Shown here: positions 8,633 through 16,863 of the stretch, piece after piece
Numbering within the stretch: position 1 is the first letter of the stretch
Layout of the letters: the number at the start of each line of letters is the position of its first letter
Source of the DNA: Algiphilus sp965216485
Lineage (GTDB): Bacteria; Pseudomonadota; Gammaproteobacteria; Nevskiales; Nevskiaceae
Length of the DNA: 64,000 nucleotides
Direction: 5' to 3'
Assembly (NCBI RefSeq): GCF_965216485.1
Contig: NZ_OZ244162.1
Location: 558,001-622,000, forward strand
Notes under the pieces: model-generated
Databases searched by the model: none
Told to the model about the DNA's origin: nothing
What the model saw: only the letters and a program-made list of their open reading frames with translations
Translations under genes and position numbers: made by a program

Positions 8633-10021
8633 ATGCGCATCAAGAAATACGACTTCAACTATGGCCGCCGTCAGCTCATGGGCAAAACCGCTCATGCCGC
8701 CGCCGCCGCCTACACCGCGGGTGTTCTGGCACCCCTCTGGCCGATGATCGGCAACGCTGCCGATATCACCAAGGCCTACCCCGAGGAACTGCTCTCGATC
8801 GACGCCTACACCAAGGGCAAGATCAAGACGGGCGACTACATCACGGCCGAGAATGTCGACATCGTCAAGGACATGATCGACCCGATCGCCTACGAGCAGA
8901 TCAAGAACATGGGACGCCGCATCAAGATCCGGCCGACCACCACCGATACCTCGAAGCTGTTTGGCGCCGAGTACCTCGAAGCCACCCTGCGCAATCAGGG
9001 GCAGGCGACCTTTGATGAGGCCGGCAACATCCGCACCAAGGATGGCAAGCCCTGGATTGGCGGTAACCCCTTCCCTGATCCGAAGGACGCCCACCAGGCC
9101 ATTGCCAACCTGACGCTGAGCTGGGGCCGCAACGATTACACCCTCTACGCCATCCGCGAGCGCGACCTGAATCCGGACGGCAACGTGGCCTACAACTACG
9201 ACTTCATCTGGAGCGAGTTGGCCGCCGCCAATCGTCTGGACGGCACCATCTTCCGCGATGATCCGAGCATGCTGCGCTATCAGACGGTGTTCTTCACCTC
9301 GACGCGCGACGTGGCGGGAAGCTCCTTCCTCAACAACTGGCACTACGACCAGCGCAAGTTCCCGGATCTGTATGGCTACCTGCCGCAGTTCCGCCGCGTG
9401 CGCCAGTTCCCCACCAACCAGCGCTTCGAACCACTGATTCCGGGTGTGACCTGGATTCTGTCCGACGCCTGGGCGGCGGGCGATCCGATGCTCACCTGGG
9501 GCAACTACAAGGTCGTGGGCAGCAAGCCATGGCTGGGCGCGGTATCGGGCAACTGGCGCCCGGATAACAACCGGGAAACGCCGGTGCACGGTGGGCCGCA
9601 GGGCCAGAGCTTCTTCGACACCGAGTTCGAGATGATTCCGGAAGTGCTGGTGCTCGACGCCGAGCCGACCGAATACCCGCGTGCGCCGGTCGGCAAGAAG
9701 CGCATCTGGGTGGACGTGCGCAACGGCATGTTCCTGTCCTACGTGCGTTACGACCGCAACGGCAAGCCCTGGGTCTCCTTCGAGGCGGGCTTTGGTCAGC
9801 AGACGGACGGTGACGCCGCCATGATGGAAGCGAGCGGCAAGTCTCCGGTGTGGACCTGGAACTACGTGCTGGCGCACGACATCCAGGGCAACCGCATCAG
9901 CCTGATCGACCACGTCGACGAGGTCACCGGCGGCTACAAGAGCCACTTCGATGCCGACCCAGAAGAGGCCTTCGATCGCTTCTTCACGCAGCAGGCCATT
10001 ACCCGACTCGGGCAGGTCTGA
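8633..10021 (+). CDS. DUF1329 periplasmic protein (LolB-like fold), copy 1, with Tat-like leader
   Basis: A 462-aa DUF1329 protein. The N-terminus carries an Arg pair in YGRRQLMGK (about residues 10-18) followed by an Ala-rich hydrophobic stretch ending near GNAADI, which looks like a twin-arginine signal though the residues after the pair are not ideal. The mature part is very similar to the protein at 13296-14666 (shared AYPxELLSIxAYTKG, GNPFPD/GHPFPD and RRxRQFPTNQRFEPL). DUF1329 proteins are thought to carry or chaperone hydrophobic molecules in the periplasm; this is inference from family and context. The start at 8633 has AGGAGG eight bases upstream. A 162-bp gap separates it from the RND gene. 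Confidence 0.82.
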   Translation: MRIKKYDFNYGRRQLMGKTAHAAAAAYTAGVLAPLWPMIGNAADITKAYPEELLSIDAYTKGKIKTGDYITAENVDIVKDMIDPIAYEQIKNMGRRIKIRPTTTDTSKLFGAEYLEATLRNQGQATFDEAGNIRTKDGKPWIGGNPFPDPKDAHQAIANLTLSWGRNDYTLYAIRERDLNPDGNVAYNYDFIWSELAAANRLDGTIFRDDPSMLRYQTVFFTSTRDVAGSSFLNNWHYDQRKFPDLYGYLPQFRRVRQFPTNQRFEPLIPGVTWILSDAWAAGDPMLTWGNYKVVGSKPWLGAVSGNWRPDNNRETPVHGGPQGQSFFDTEFEMIPEVLVLDAEPTEYPRAPVGKKRIWVDVRNGMFLSYVRYDRNGKPWVSFEAGFGQQTDGDAAMMEASGKSPVWTWNYVLAHDIQGNRISLIDHVDEVTGGYKSHFDADPEEAFDRFFTQQAITRLGQV

Positions 10022-10027
10022 TCCAGA

Positions 10028-10062
10028 TCGGGCGGCGGCTTCGGCCGCCGCCCGACTTCTTT
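10028..10062 (+). terminator. Strong intra-operon hairpin with UUCG loop
   Basis: A perfect 12-bp stem (10028-10039 with 10044-10055) closed by TTCG and followed by CTTCTTT. It lies between DUF1329 copy 1 and the YCF48 gene, so it probably attenuates transcription or protects the 3' end of the upstream mRNA rather than ending the operon fully. Confidence 0.75.
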
Positions 10063-10075
10063 CCACCTTCTGCGA

Positions 10076-11134
10076 ATGAAGAACTCGATGATCGAGAAAC
10101 TCAAGCATTCTGGCTTGGCTGCTGGCCTGGTATTCGCCCTTCTGGCGGGACCGGCGGCGGCCGAGCAATACCCGATCGAAGTCATGCGGTCGGGCATCCC
10201 GCACGATGCCTTCTTTGCCGTCGACTTCGACGGGGAAAAGGGCGTTGCGGTAGGCGCCAGCCCGTTGTCCGGAGCGCTGCTCTATCGCAGCACTGACGGC
10301 GGCAAGACGTGGTCACCGGATTCGGTGAAGAGCCCGCTTGCGGCGCTGGGCGTGACCTTGGAAAACGGCCGCGCCGTCGCCGTAGGCCAGCAAGGCCTGG
10401 TGATGATCGCGGACGAGGCCGGCGAATGGCAGACCCTCGAAACATTCACACCTGAGCGTCTGATGAACGTGGATGCCAACCGGAATGGATTGGCGGTCGC
10501 TGTCGGCGCTTTCGGTAGTGTTTTTGTCTCCCGCGATGGCGGCAAGCAATGGTCCAACGCCGCACCGGACTGGATGGCCGTCGCCGATAGCGAAGAAGGC
10601 ATCACCCAGACGGGGCCGAATCTCTACGGCGTGTCCGTCGAGGACGACGGCCGCATCACGATTGCTGGCGAGTGGGGGCTCGTGCTCCGTTCCACCGATG
10701 CTGGTGCCACCTGGCGTGTGCTGCACGCGGGCGACACGGTGAATCAGAAGGAAGACGCCTCGCTGTTCAACATCCACGTCGGCGACAACGGTCGCATGGT
10801 CGCTGTCGGCCAGGTCGGCCAGGTGCTGTATAGCGAAGACGACGGCGCCACCTGGAAGAGCAAGGACGCGGGCACGGTCGCCAATCTGCTCAGCGTGACG
10901 CGCACCTCCGGCGGTACCTATGTGGCCACCGCGATGCGCGACATGCGCATCAGCAGAGACGGCGGCCGTAGTTGGGCGCCCATCAAGGGCTCGGACTTCG
11001 CCATCGGCTGGTACAGCGGATCGGGCACCGTCCCAGGACAGGAGCGCGTGTTCGCGGCAGGACACAGCGGCCGCATCGTGGCCATCGATGTGGGCGAAGA
11101 GTTGGCAGGGGATACCAGGAAGGCGCAGCCCTAG
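10076..11134 (+). CDS. YCF48/BNR-repeat periplasmic beta-propeller protein
   Basis: A 352-aa protein with a Sec signal peptide (cleavage about residue 29, GPAAA-EQ) and at least five Asp-box repeats: STDGGKTW, SRDGGKQW, STDAGATW, SEDDGATW and SRDGGRSW, spaced as the blades of a propeller. Its relatives include the photosystem II assembly factor YCF48, but in this setting the family accompanies DUF1302, DUF1329 and RND genes and presumably acts as a periplasmic scaffold or adaptor. It is preceded by the 10028 hairpin and followed 42 bp later by the DUF1302 gene. Confidence 0.8.
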   Translation: MKNSMIEKLKHSGLAAGLVFALLAGPAAAEQYPIEVMRSGIPHDAFFAVDFDGEKGVAVGASPLSGALLYRSTDGGKTWSPDSVKSPLAALGVTLENGRAVAVGQQGLVMIADEAGEWQTLETFTPERLMNVDANRNGLAVAVGAFGSVFVSRDGGKQWSNAAPDWMAVADSEEGITQTGPNLYGVSVEDDGRITIAGEWGLVLRSTDAGATWRVLHAGDTVNQKEDASLFNIHVGDNGRMVAVGQVGQVLYSEDDGATWKSKDAGTVANLLSVTRTSGGTYVATAMRDMRISRDGGRSWAPIKGSDFAIGWYSGSGTVPGQERVFAAGHSGRIVAIDVGEELAGDTRKAQP

Positions 11135-11176
11135 CGGCTGAGAACACGAATAAAGGGACTTCAGGAGGAGAAGACA

Positions 11177-13225
11177 ATGCAGATCACCAACCGAGGTGTG
11201 GCGCTTCTGGCAGGGTGGGTTGCGGTTGCCATGCACGCGCCCTTGCAGGCGCAGGGCTTTTTCGGGGACATGTTCGACGACGTGGGTGTGGACTTCAGCG
11301 GTTTCATCCGCGCCGAGGGCACGTACAAGACGACATCCGACGAGAACCCCAACAACCAGCCGGGTAATCTGTTCAACGACCGCACGGTTGAGCGCAACGC
11401 CTTCGCGCCGCCCAATCTGACCCAGAACCAGCTCGACAATCTCGGCCTCGGCGGTCTGGTCAATGTGGGCGAGGTGGGGACCTGGAACACATTGCCCTTG
11501 GCCGTATTCGACGACGAGGTCCGTCGTGGCGACATCATCCGCAGTCAGACCAACGACACCAACTACACGATTCTGCGCGCCGAAGGCGAAATGAATCTGC
11601 GCTTCTCGCGCAACTTCCGTTTCGTCGCCAAGCCGCGCGTGCTCTACGATCCGGGCATCTACAACGACTTCGATGCGCGCAGCGTCGAAGACGTGCAGAG
11701 CGGCATTTCCGGTGGTGATCCAGCCCTCTATCACGGCGATGTGAATTACTTCGAGTATCGCGTCGAAGACGGCAGTGGTGGTTTTACCAATGGCAATCCG
11801 CTGGAGTTCACCGGCAAGAACTACTTCGTCGATTTCCCGGCGCTGCTGTTCGAATACACCAACGGTCCGATGACGCTGCGTCTGGGCAATCAGCAGATCG
11901 CCTGGGGCCAGGCCATCTTCTTCCGCGTGCTCGACGTTCCGAACGGCCTCGATCTGCGCCGCCACTCCATTCTGGACCGCTCGCTGGAGGAATTCTCCGA
12001 CAAGCGCGTGCCGATGCTGTCGGCGCGTCTGACCTACCAGTTGCCTTTCAGCATCATCGCCGATGCCTATGTGGGCCGTTTCCAGCCGACGGTCTTCGGC
12101 AACCCGAACACCGCCTTCAATGTCATCCCGGTGCAGTTCACGGTGCGTGACATGTTCAAGGAAGGCGGCTTCGACGACAAGTACAGCTACGGTCTGCGCC
12201 TGCGCGCCGACTACGGCAGCTGGGGCTGGCAGGCCATTGCGGTGCGGCGCTGGAACCCGGACGGCACTTTCCGCTGGACCAAGAGCGGCGTCAATCAGAG
12301 CCTGGAAGGCGATGGTCTGGGCGCTTTGGTCAATGCTGCCTATGCGCTCAATCCGCGTGACGGCTGCGGCGGTACCACGGGTGAAGCGCTAGCTCAGACC
12401 GCCTTCGAAGTGGCGCCGGGCGGTGTCTACTCGGCTGAAGAGTGGTTCACCTACGCCGCACAAGTCCGGCTCTCGGGTATCGAGGGTCTCAACGCGAGCA
12501 TCGCAGACTTTGATTGTGCGCAGGCGCTCAACGCCTCCACCATCGACCCAAACGACGCCGATGCGCAGCAGCAGGCTGAAAACCAGCTCGATACCTTCTT
12601 CATTGCTGCCGGCGGCAGCCTGCGGGGCCACATCGCACGTGAGTATCACCAGGAGAATGTATTCGGCCTGGGCCTGAACTACGTCACGACCAGCGATATC
12701 GACTTCCTCAACCAGATCATCATCAACCTGGAAGTCAGCTATCAGCCGAAGCGCGCCTTCACCGACATCGCGCTGCGTCAGGACCCGCTGATTCAGGATG
12801 AGACCACGGTCGCGCTGATCATGGACAAGTGGCATCGATTCACGCCGGGCTTCCCGGGCACCTACATGGTGTTCCAGGCGCTGTGGAAGAACCGCAGCGA
12901 TCTGGTGGGTCGCCACCTGTCCGGCTACGGCGCCACGCCGGATAACGGATTGCCGCCGGGGATCGACAATGCGACCTATCTCGTCTTCGGCTTCCAGCAG
13001 CCGCTGCCGAACCGCATCTTCGACGTTGAGTTCGCTTCTCTGTATGACCCGCAGGGCGGTCTCTTCATGCAGCCGATGCTGCGCTGGAACCCCGGCAATA
13101 ACATCGGTGTAGAGGCCTTCTACAACTTCATCGACGGAGAGTTGTCGGGGAATCCGAACGACAACCTGCTCAGCACACTGGGCTTTGCAGATGAAATCGG
13201 ATTGCGTGTGACCTATCAGTTCTAG
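11177..13225 (+). CDS. DUF1302 outer-membrane beta-barrel protein
   Basis: A 682-aa protein with a signal peptide (cleavage near residue 27, LQAQG), many alternating amphipathic strands with aromatic girdle residues, and a C-terminal ...LRVTYQF ending in Phe, the outer-membrane insertion signal. DUF1302 proteins are large barrels that co-occur with DUF1329 and YCF48 proteins. I infer a channel or docking protein for uptake of a hydrophobic substrate. AGGAGGAGA precedes the ATG. A terminator-like hairpin follows the stop. Confidence 0.82.
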   Translation: MQITNRGVALLAGWVAVAMHAPLQAQGFFGDMFDDVGVDFSGFIRAEGTYKTTSDENPNNQPGNLFNDRTVERNAFAPPNLTQNQLDNLGLGGLVNVGEVGTWNTLPLAVFDDEVRRGDIIRSQTNDTNYTILRAEGEMNLRFSRNFRFVAKPRVLYDPGIYNDFDARSVEDVQSGISGGDPALYHGDVNYFEYRVEDGSGGFTNGNPLEFTGKNYFVDFPALLFEYTNGPMTLRLGNQQIAWGQAIFFRVLDVPNGLDLRRHSILDRSLEEFSDKRVPMLSARLTYQLPFSIIADAYVGRFQPTVFGNPNTAFNVIPVQFTVRDMFKEGGFDDKYSYGLRLRADYGSWGWQAIAVRRWNPDGTFRWTKSGVNQSLEGDGLGALVNAAYALNPRDGCGGTTGEALAQTAFEVAPGGVYSAEEWFTYAAQVRLSGIEGLNASIADFDCAQALNASTIDPNDADAQQQAENQLDTFFIAAGGSLRGHIAREYHQENVFGLGLNYVTTSDIDFLNQIIINLEVSYQPKRAFTDIALRQDPLIQDETTVALIMDKWHRFTPGFPGTYMVFQALWKNRSDLVGRHLSGYGATPDNGLPPGIDNATYLVFGFQQPLPNRIFDVEFASLYDPQGGLFMQPMLRWNPGNNIGVEAFYNFIDGELSGNPNDNLLSTLGFADEIGLRVTYQF

Positions 13226-13244
13226 GAGAAAACCCTAGCCACCT

Positions 13245-13279
13245 ATCCCGGGGCGCCTAGTGTGCCCCGGGATCTCTTT
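13245..13279 (+). terminator. Rho-independent terminator after the DUF1302 gene
   Basis: A perfect 10-bp stem ATCCCGGGGC / GCCCCGGGAT (13245-13254, 13264-13273) with a 9-nt loop, followed by CTCTTTATT. The next gene starts 17 bp downstream, so some readthrough is needed unless that gene has its own promoter. Confidence 0.75.
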
Positions 13280-13295
13280 ATTCACAGGAGCCCGA

Positions 13296-14666
13296 ATGGC
13301 AGTTATTCCTTCCATGCGCCGACGGGACTTCCTTGCCAGAACCGCCGGCTATGCGGCCGGCGCCGGCATGCTCATGCCGCTCTGGGAGGCGATTGGCGCC
13401 AACGGCGAAATCAACCGCGCCTACCCGGACGAATTGCTCTCGATCGAGGCCTACACCAAGGGCCGGATCAAGCCCGGTGATCTGATCACGGCCGACAACG
13501 TCGACGTCGTCAAGGATCTGCTGGAGCCCGTGACCTACGAGCAGGTGCGCGAGATGGGGCGCCAGCTACGCGTGGCACCCACCACCACCGACATCATGCG
13601 CCTCAGTCCATGGGAATACATGGAAGCCACGGTGCGCAATCGGGGCCAGGCGCGCTTCGACGAGAAGGGCAACGTCGTCACCCAGGACGGCCGCCCATGG
13701 ATTGGCGGGCATCCCTTTCCGGATGCCACCAAGGCGGTCGAGCTCTTCGCCGGCCTGACGATGAGCTGGGGGCGGCACGACGCCTCTGTCTATGCCATCC
13801 GGCAGTACTCCCTGTCGCCCGAAGGCCAGGTGCAATACCAGTACGACCTCGGCTGGGCAGAGCTGGCGCCGGTCGGGCGACTGGTGCTGGAGCCCACACC
13901 GTACTGGGACGGGCACGAGGATTTTCTGCGCTATCAAAGTGTCTTCTTCCTCAGCCCGCGCAGCGAGCGGGGGACCTCCTTCCTCAACATCTGGCCCTAC
14001 GACCAGAATGCCTTCCCGGATCTGTACGGCTATCTGCCGCATTTCCGCCGCATTCGCCAGTTCCCGACCAACCAACGCTTCGAGCCGCTGGTGCCTGGTT
14101 CAACCCTGTACCTGTCCGACGCCTGGGCGGCCGGCGACCCGCTGCATACCTGGGGCAACTACCGCATCGTGGGCCGTGGGCCGATGCTGGCCGGCGTTTC
14201 CAATGGCTGGAATCCGGACCATCCCAACTGGGAACACGGAACCCATGGCGGACCGGAGGGCAACACCTTCTGGGATTCCACGGTGGAGCTGGTGCCGGAG
14301 GCGATCCTGACCGAGGCTGAACCGGTGGCCTTCACGCGGGCACCGGTGAGCAAGAAGCGCGTGTGGTTTGACGCGCGCAACATGATGCCCATCGGCATGG
14401 TGACCTATGACCGCAAGGGCGAGCTGTTCCGCTCCTTCGACGGCAACTACTCGCTCTACGAATCCGGTGGCAAGGCCTTCATGGATGGAGACCATCCGTA
14501 CTGGTCGTGGACACATGTGCATGCCTTCGACGTGCAGACCCGGCGCATGACGCGCCTGGAGCAGGTCCGCGAGATCAGCGACGGCGTGACCACCCGCGTC
14601 AACGAACCGGGCATGTACGAGCAGTATCTGACGCGCAACGCCATCCTGCGCATGGGCCGCATCTAA
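13296..14666 (+). CDS. DUF1329 periplasmic protein, copy 2, with Tat signal
   Basis: Start chosen at the ATG 13296, five bases after CAGGAG; the longer frame from 13260 runs through the terminator hairpin. The 456-aa product opens with a near-consensus twin-arginine motif MRRRDFLARTAGYAAG (from residue 7), predicting export of a folded protein. It is a close paralogue of the protein at 8633-10021 along its full length. Having two diverged copies in one cluster suggests that they carry different intermediates or work as a pair. It is the last gene of the envelope module. Confidence 0.82.
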   Translation: MAVIPSMRRRDFLARTAGYAAGAGMLMPLWEAIGANGEINRAYPDELLSIEAYTKGRIKPGDLITADNVDVVKDLLEPVTYEQVREMGRQLRVAPTTTDIMRLSPWEYMEATVRNRGQARFDEKGNVVTQDGRPWIGGHPFPDATKAVELFAGLTMSWGRHDASVYAIRQYSLSPEGQVQYQYDLGWAELAPVGRLVLEPTPYWDGHEDFLRYQSVFFLSPRSERGTSFLNIWPYDQNAFPDLYGYLPHFRRIRQFPTNQRFEPLVPGSTLYLSDAWAAGDPLHTWGNYRIVGRGPMLAGVSNGWNPDHPNWEHGTHGGPEGNTFWDSTVELVPEAILTEAEPVAFTRAPVSKKRVWFDARNMMPIGMVTYDRKGELFRSFDGNYSLYESGGKAFMDGDHPYWSWTHVHAFDVQTRRMTRLEQVREISDGVTTRVNEPGMYEQYLTRNAILRMGRI

Positions 14667-14678
14667 GGCGACGACGCT

Positions 14679-14706
14679 GCGCGGCGCCTCGGCGCCGCGC
14701 CTTTTC
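14679..14706 (+). terminator. Rho-independent terminator after DUF1329 copy 2
   Basis: GCGCGGCGCC and GGCGCCGCGC (14679-14688, 14691-14700) form a very GC-rich stem, followed by CTTTTCT. It ends the rightward envelope operon. Confidence 0.8.
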
Positions 14707-14780
14707 TCTCAAGCCAAGAATGGACGCGGGTGCTCTGCCACCCTGCGACCAGGGTGCGCACGTCCTGCCGTTGCGCGCAC

Positions 14781-14814
14781 AAAAAAGCCGGCAGGCCATA
14801 AGGGCGCTGCCGGC
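14781..14814 (-). terminator. Rho-independent terminator for the leftward monooxygenase gene
   Basis: On the minus strand the 8-bp stem GCCGGCAG/CTGCCGGC (14807-14814 with 14787-14794) is followed by a run of six T. It sits 24 bp past the stop of the Baeyer-Villiger monooxygenase gene, convergent with the terminator of the plus-strand operon. Confidence 0.75.
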
Positions 14815-14837
14815 ATTGGGGTGTCAACGCACCGGGA

Positions 14838-16454
14838 TCAGCTGATGGCGAAGCCCTCGTAGTTCTTGGCGGCGATGTCGTCGCAGGTCTGCCGATAGGT
14901 GTTGACGCCGCCCAGATAGGACAGCATGCGCCGGGTACCGTCGCCATTGCGCTTGACGTACCAGGACGCGGTGCTCATGACGATGGTGTGGTCCGCCAAC
15001 TCGTCGTGATGCTGTACCCACTGCTGCTCCAGCGCTTCGGTCGGCTCGATCACTTGCTTGCCCTGCTCGCGCACGTAGCGGATGCATTCGGAAATCCAGT
15101 CCACCTGGTGCTGCAGGCAGGTCGGCACATTGCAGAAGGCAGATGCCGGCGCCAGCGGCGCCATGGTGGTAAACAGGTTCGGGAAGCCATGGACCTGCAA
15201 CCCCATGGTGGTGCGGACGTTGCGCTCCCAGAGATCGCGCAGCAGCTCGCCGGTGCGCCCACGGATATCGATGCGGTTCATGGCGCCGGTGCCGGCGTCG
15301 AAGCCGGTGGCAAAGATCAGGGTATCCAGCGGGACCTCGCCTTCGGCGGTCTGCACACCGTGGGCGGTGATCTTCTGGATCGGATTGGCGCGGATGTCGA
15401 CGAGGTCGACGGTGTCGCGGTTGTAGGCCTCGAAGTACTTCGTCTCCAGCGGAATGCGCCGGGTGCCAAAGCCGTGGTCCTTGGGGATCAGCTTGTCGGC
15501 GGTCTCCGGGTCGTTGACGCGGGCGCGGATCTTCTCGGCTACGAACTCGCCAAACTGCTTGCTGACCTCCGGATCGAAGAACACTTCCTTGCAGGTGCCC
15601 ACCCAGAAGCTGAGCGAACCGTCCCTCCAGATCTCCTCCATCATCTCGCGGCGCTCTTCATCGCTCATCGAGTACCAGTCCTTGTCCTGGAAATCGAAGG
15701 CGAAGCCCGTGAAGGTGTCAAAGACGCGTTGCTTCAGCTCCGGATACTTGGCCTTGAGCTCGGCGCGCTTGGCGTCGTCGAACTCCGGATTGCGCATCGG
15801 AATCGCGAAGGTCGGTGTGCGCTGGAAGACGGTGAGGTGCTTGGCCAGCGGCGCCAGCGACTGGATGACCTGAATACCGGTTGCGCCGGTCCCGATGACA
15901 CCCACGCGCTTGTCACTGACGTCGATGCCTTCCTTCGGCCAGCGCGCGGTATGGAGCAACTCGCCCTGGAAGTCGTCGATGCCCGGGATGTCCGGCAGGG
16001 AGGGCGCCGACAGGCCACCCGTGCAGGCCACAAGGAACTGCGTGTCGTAACGCTCGTCCTTGTCGGTGACCACGGTCCAGCGGCCGGTTTCCTTGTGGTA
16101 GGTCGCCTCGGTCACGCGCGTCTCGAAGGCGTAGTGCTTGCGCAGGTCGCATTCGTCGGCCACGAAATTCAGATAGCGCTCGACCTCGGGTTGCGAGGGA
16201 AAGCGCTCGCTCCAGTTCCACTTGTTGAGGATGTCGTCCGAGAACCAGTACTGATAGACGTAGGATTGTGAATCCACGCGCGCACCGGGGTAGCGGTTCC
16301 AGTACCAGGTACCACCCACGCCGTCACCGGCCTCGAACGCCTGGACCTTCATGCCCTGCTCGCGCAGGCGATAGGTCGCGTACAGGCCACCGAAACCGGC
16401 GCCGATCACGACCGCGTCTACCCGCGTGTTGTTGTCTCGAATGCCGTCCGCCAT
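14838..16454 (-). CDS. Baeyer-Villiger-type flavin monooxygenase
   Basis: A 538-aa FAD/NADPH enzyme. Two Rossmann motifs are visible (GAGFGG at 18-23 and GVIGTGATGIQ mid-protein), and between them the Baeyer-Villiger fingerprint FxGxxxHxxxW as FQGELLHTARWP. This supports oxygen insertion next to a ketone, as in cyclohexanone monooxygenase. The start at 16454 is fixed by GGAGGA at 16461-16466 and the FAD motif position; the open frame to 16817 covers the promoter. It is transcribed alone, behind LuxR-box C, divergent from the esterase gene that could hydrolyse its product. The ketone is unknown. Confidence 0.88.
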   Translation of the reverse strand: MADGIRDNNTRVDAVVIGAGFGGLYATYRLREQGMKVQAFEAGDGVGGTWYWNRYPGARVDSQSYVYQYWFSDDILNKWNWSERFPSQPEVERYLNFVADECDLRKHYAFETRVTEATYHKETGRWTVVTDKDERYDTQFLVACTGGLSAPSLPDIPGIDDFQGELLHTARWPKEGIDVSDKRVGVIGTGATGIQVIQSLAPLAKHLTVFQRTPTFAIPMRNPEFDDAKRAELKAKYPELKQRVFDTFTGFAFDFQDKDWYSMSDEERREMMEEIWRDGSLSFWVGTCKEVFFDPEVSKQFGEFVAEKIRARVNDPETADKLIPKDHGFGTRRIPLETKYFEAYNRDTVDLVDIRANPIQKITAHGVQTAEGEVPLDTLIFATGFDAGTGAMNRIDIRGRTGELLRDLWERNVRTTMGLQVHGFPNLFTTMAPLAPASAFCNVPTCLQHQVDWISECIRYVREQGKQVIEPTEALEQQWVQHHDELADHTIVMSTASWYVKRNGDGTRRMLSYLGGVNTYRQTCDDIAAKNYEGFAIS

Positions 16455-16627
16455 CGTCTGTCCTCCAATCGCGCTTTTATCGTCGTCTTGTCGCGTTCCG
16501 GTACGCGCGGAATCGCGCCCGAAACGGCTCATCTTGTTAGCGTTCGGGCGCAATTCCAGGGGCGCCATGCGCCCGGTCGCGCCGCGAACCTGAAAAAGAG
16601 TATTGGTCAGCCCCTGGGGTGAAACAA

Positions 16628-16643
16628 CTCCCCGATCGGGTAG
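16628..16643 (-). promoter_or_regulatory. LuxR-type box C (monooxygenase gene)
   Basis: Read on the minus strand, CTACCCGATCGGGGAG, with AATACT 23 bp downstream (16604-16599) as the likely -10. Orientation and spacing relative to the gene match boxes A, B and D. Confidence 0.6.
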
Positions 16644-16723
16644 GTTTTGGGCCCCTTCAAGCTGCTTCTTCTTGCGTCTTTCTCCAGCCTCTGCTGCGCG
16701 CTTGCGTGCTTCTTGCCGCACAA

Positions 16724-16739
16724 CTACCCGATTGGGTGG
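16724..16739 (+). promoter_or_regulatory. LuxR-type box B (esterase / CoA-ligase / dehydrogenase operon)
   Basis: CTACCCGATTGGGTGG is preceded by ACAA, as is box A. The -10-like TAGCGT (16763-16768) starts 23 bp after it and is the same hexamer as at box A. It drives the rightward operon starting at 16864 and lies 80 bp from the divergent box C. Confidence 0.65.
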
Positions 16740-16863
16740 CGCAGCCCGCTTCCGCCTGCGCATAGCGTCTTGAATGGGAGCGGCGCGCGTGCCCAATGCG
16801 GGTCGTCGCGCTGTCACCGAAAGAAGAATTCGACGCTATCGACGATCGGAGGAGACCAAGACA

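Noticed and set aside
8516..10204. 562-codon minus-strand frame opposite DUF1329 copy 1, and similar long antisense frames at 10313-11965, 17584-19257 and 28195-29490
   Set aside because: Each mirrors a strongly supported gene, has no ribosome-binding site or recognisable domain, and has shadow-type composition.
14988..16271. 427-codon plus-strand frame opposite the Baeyer-Villiger monooxygenase
   Set aside because: Antisense shadow; the minus-strand enzyme has all FAD/NADPH motifs.
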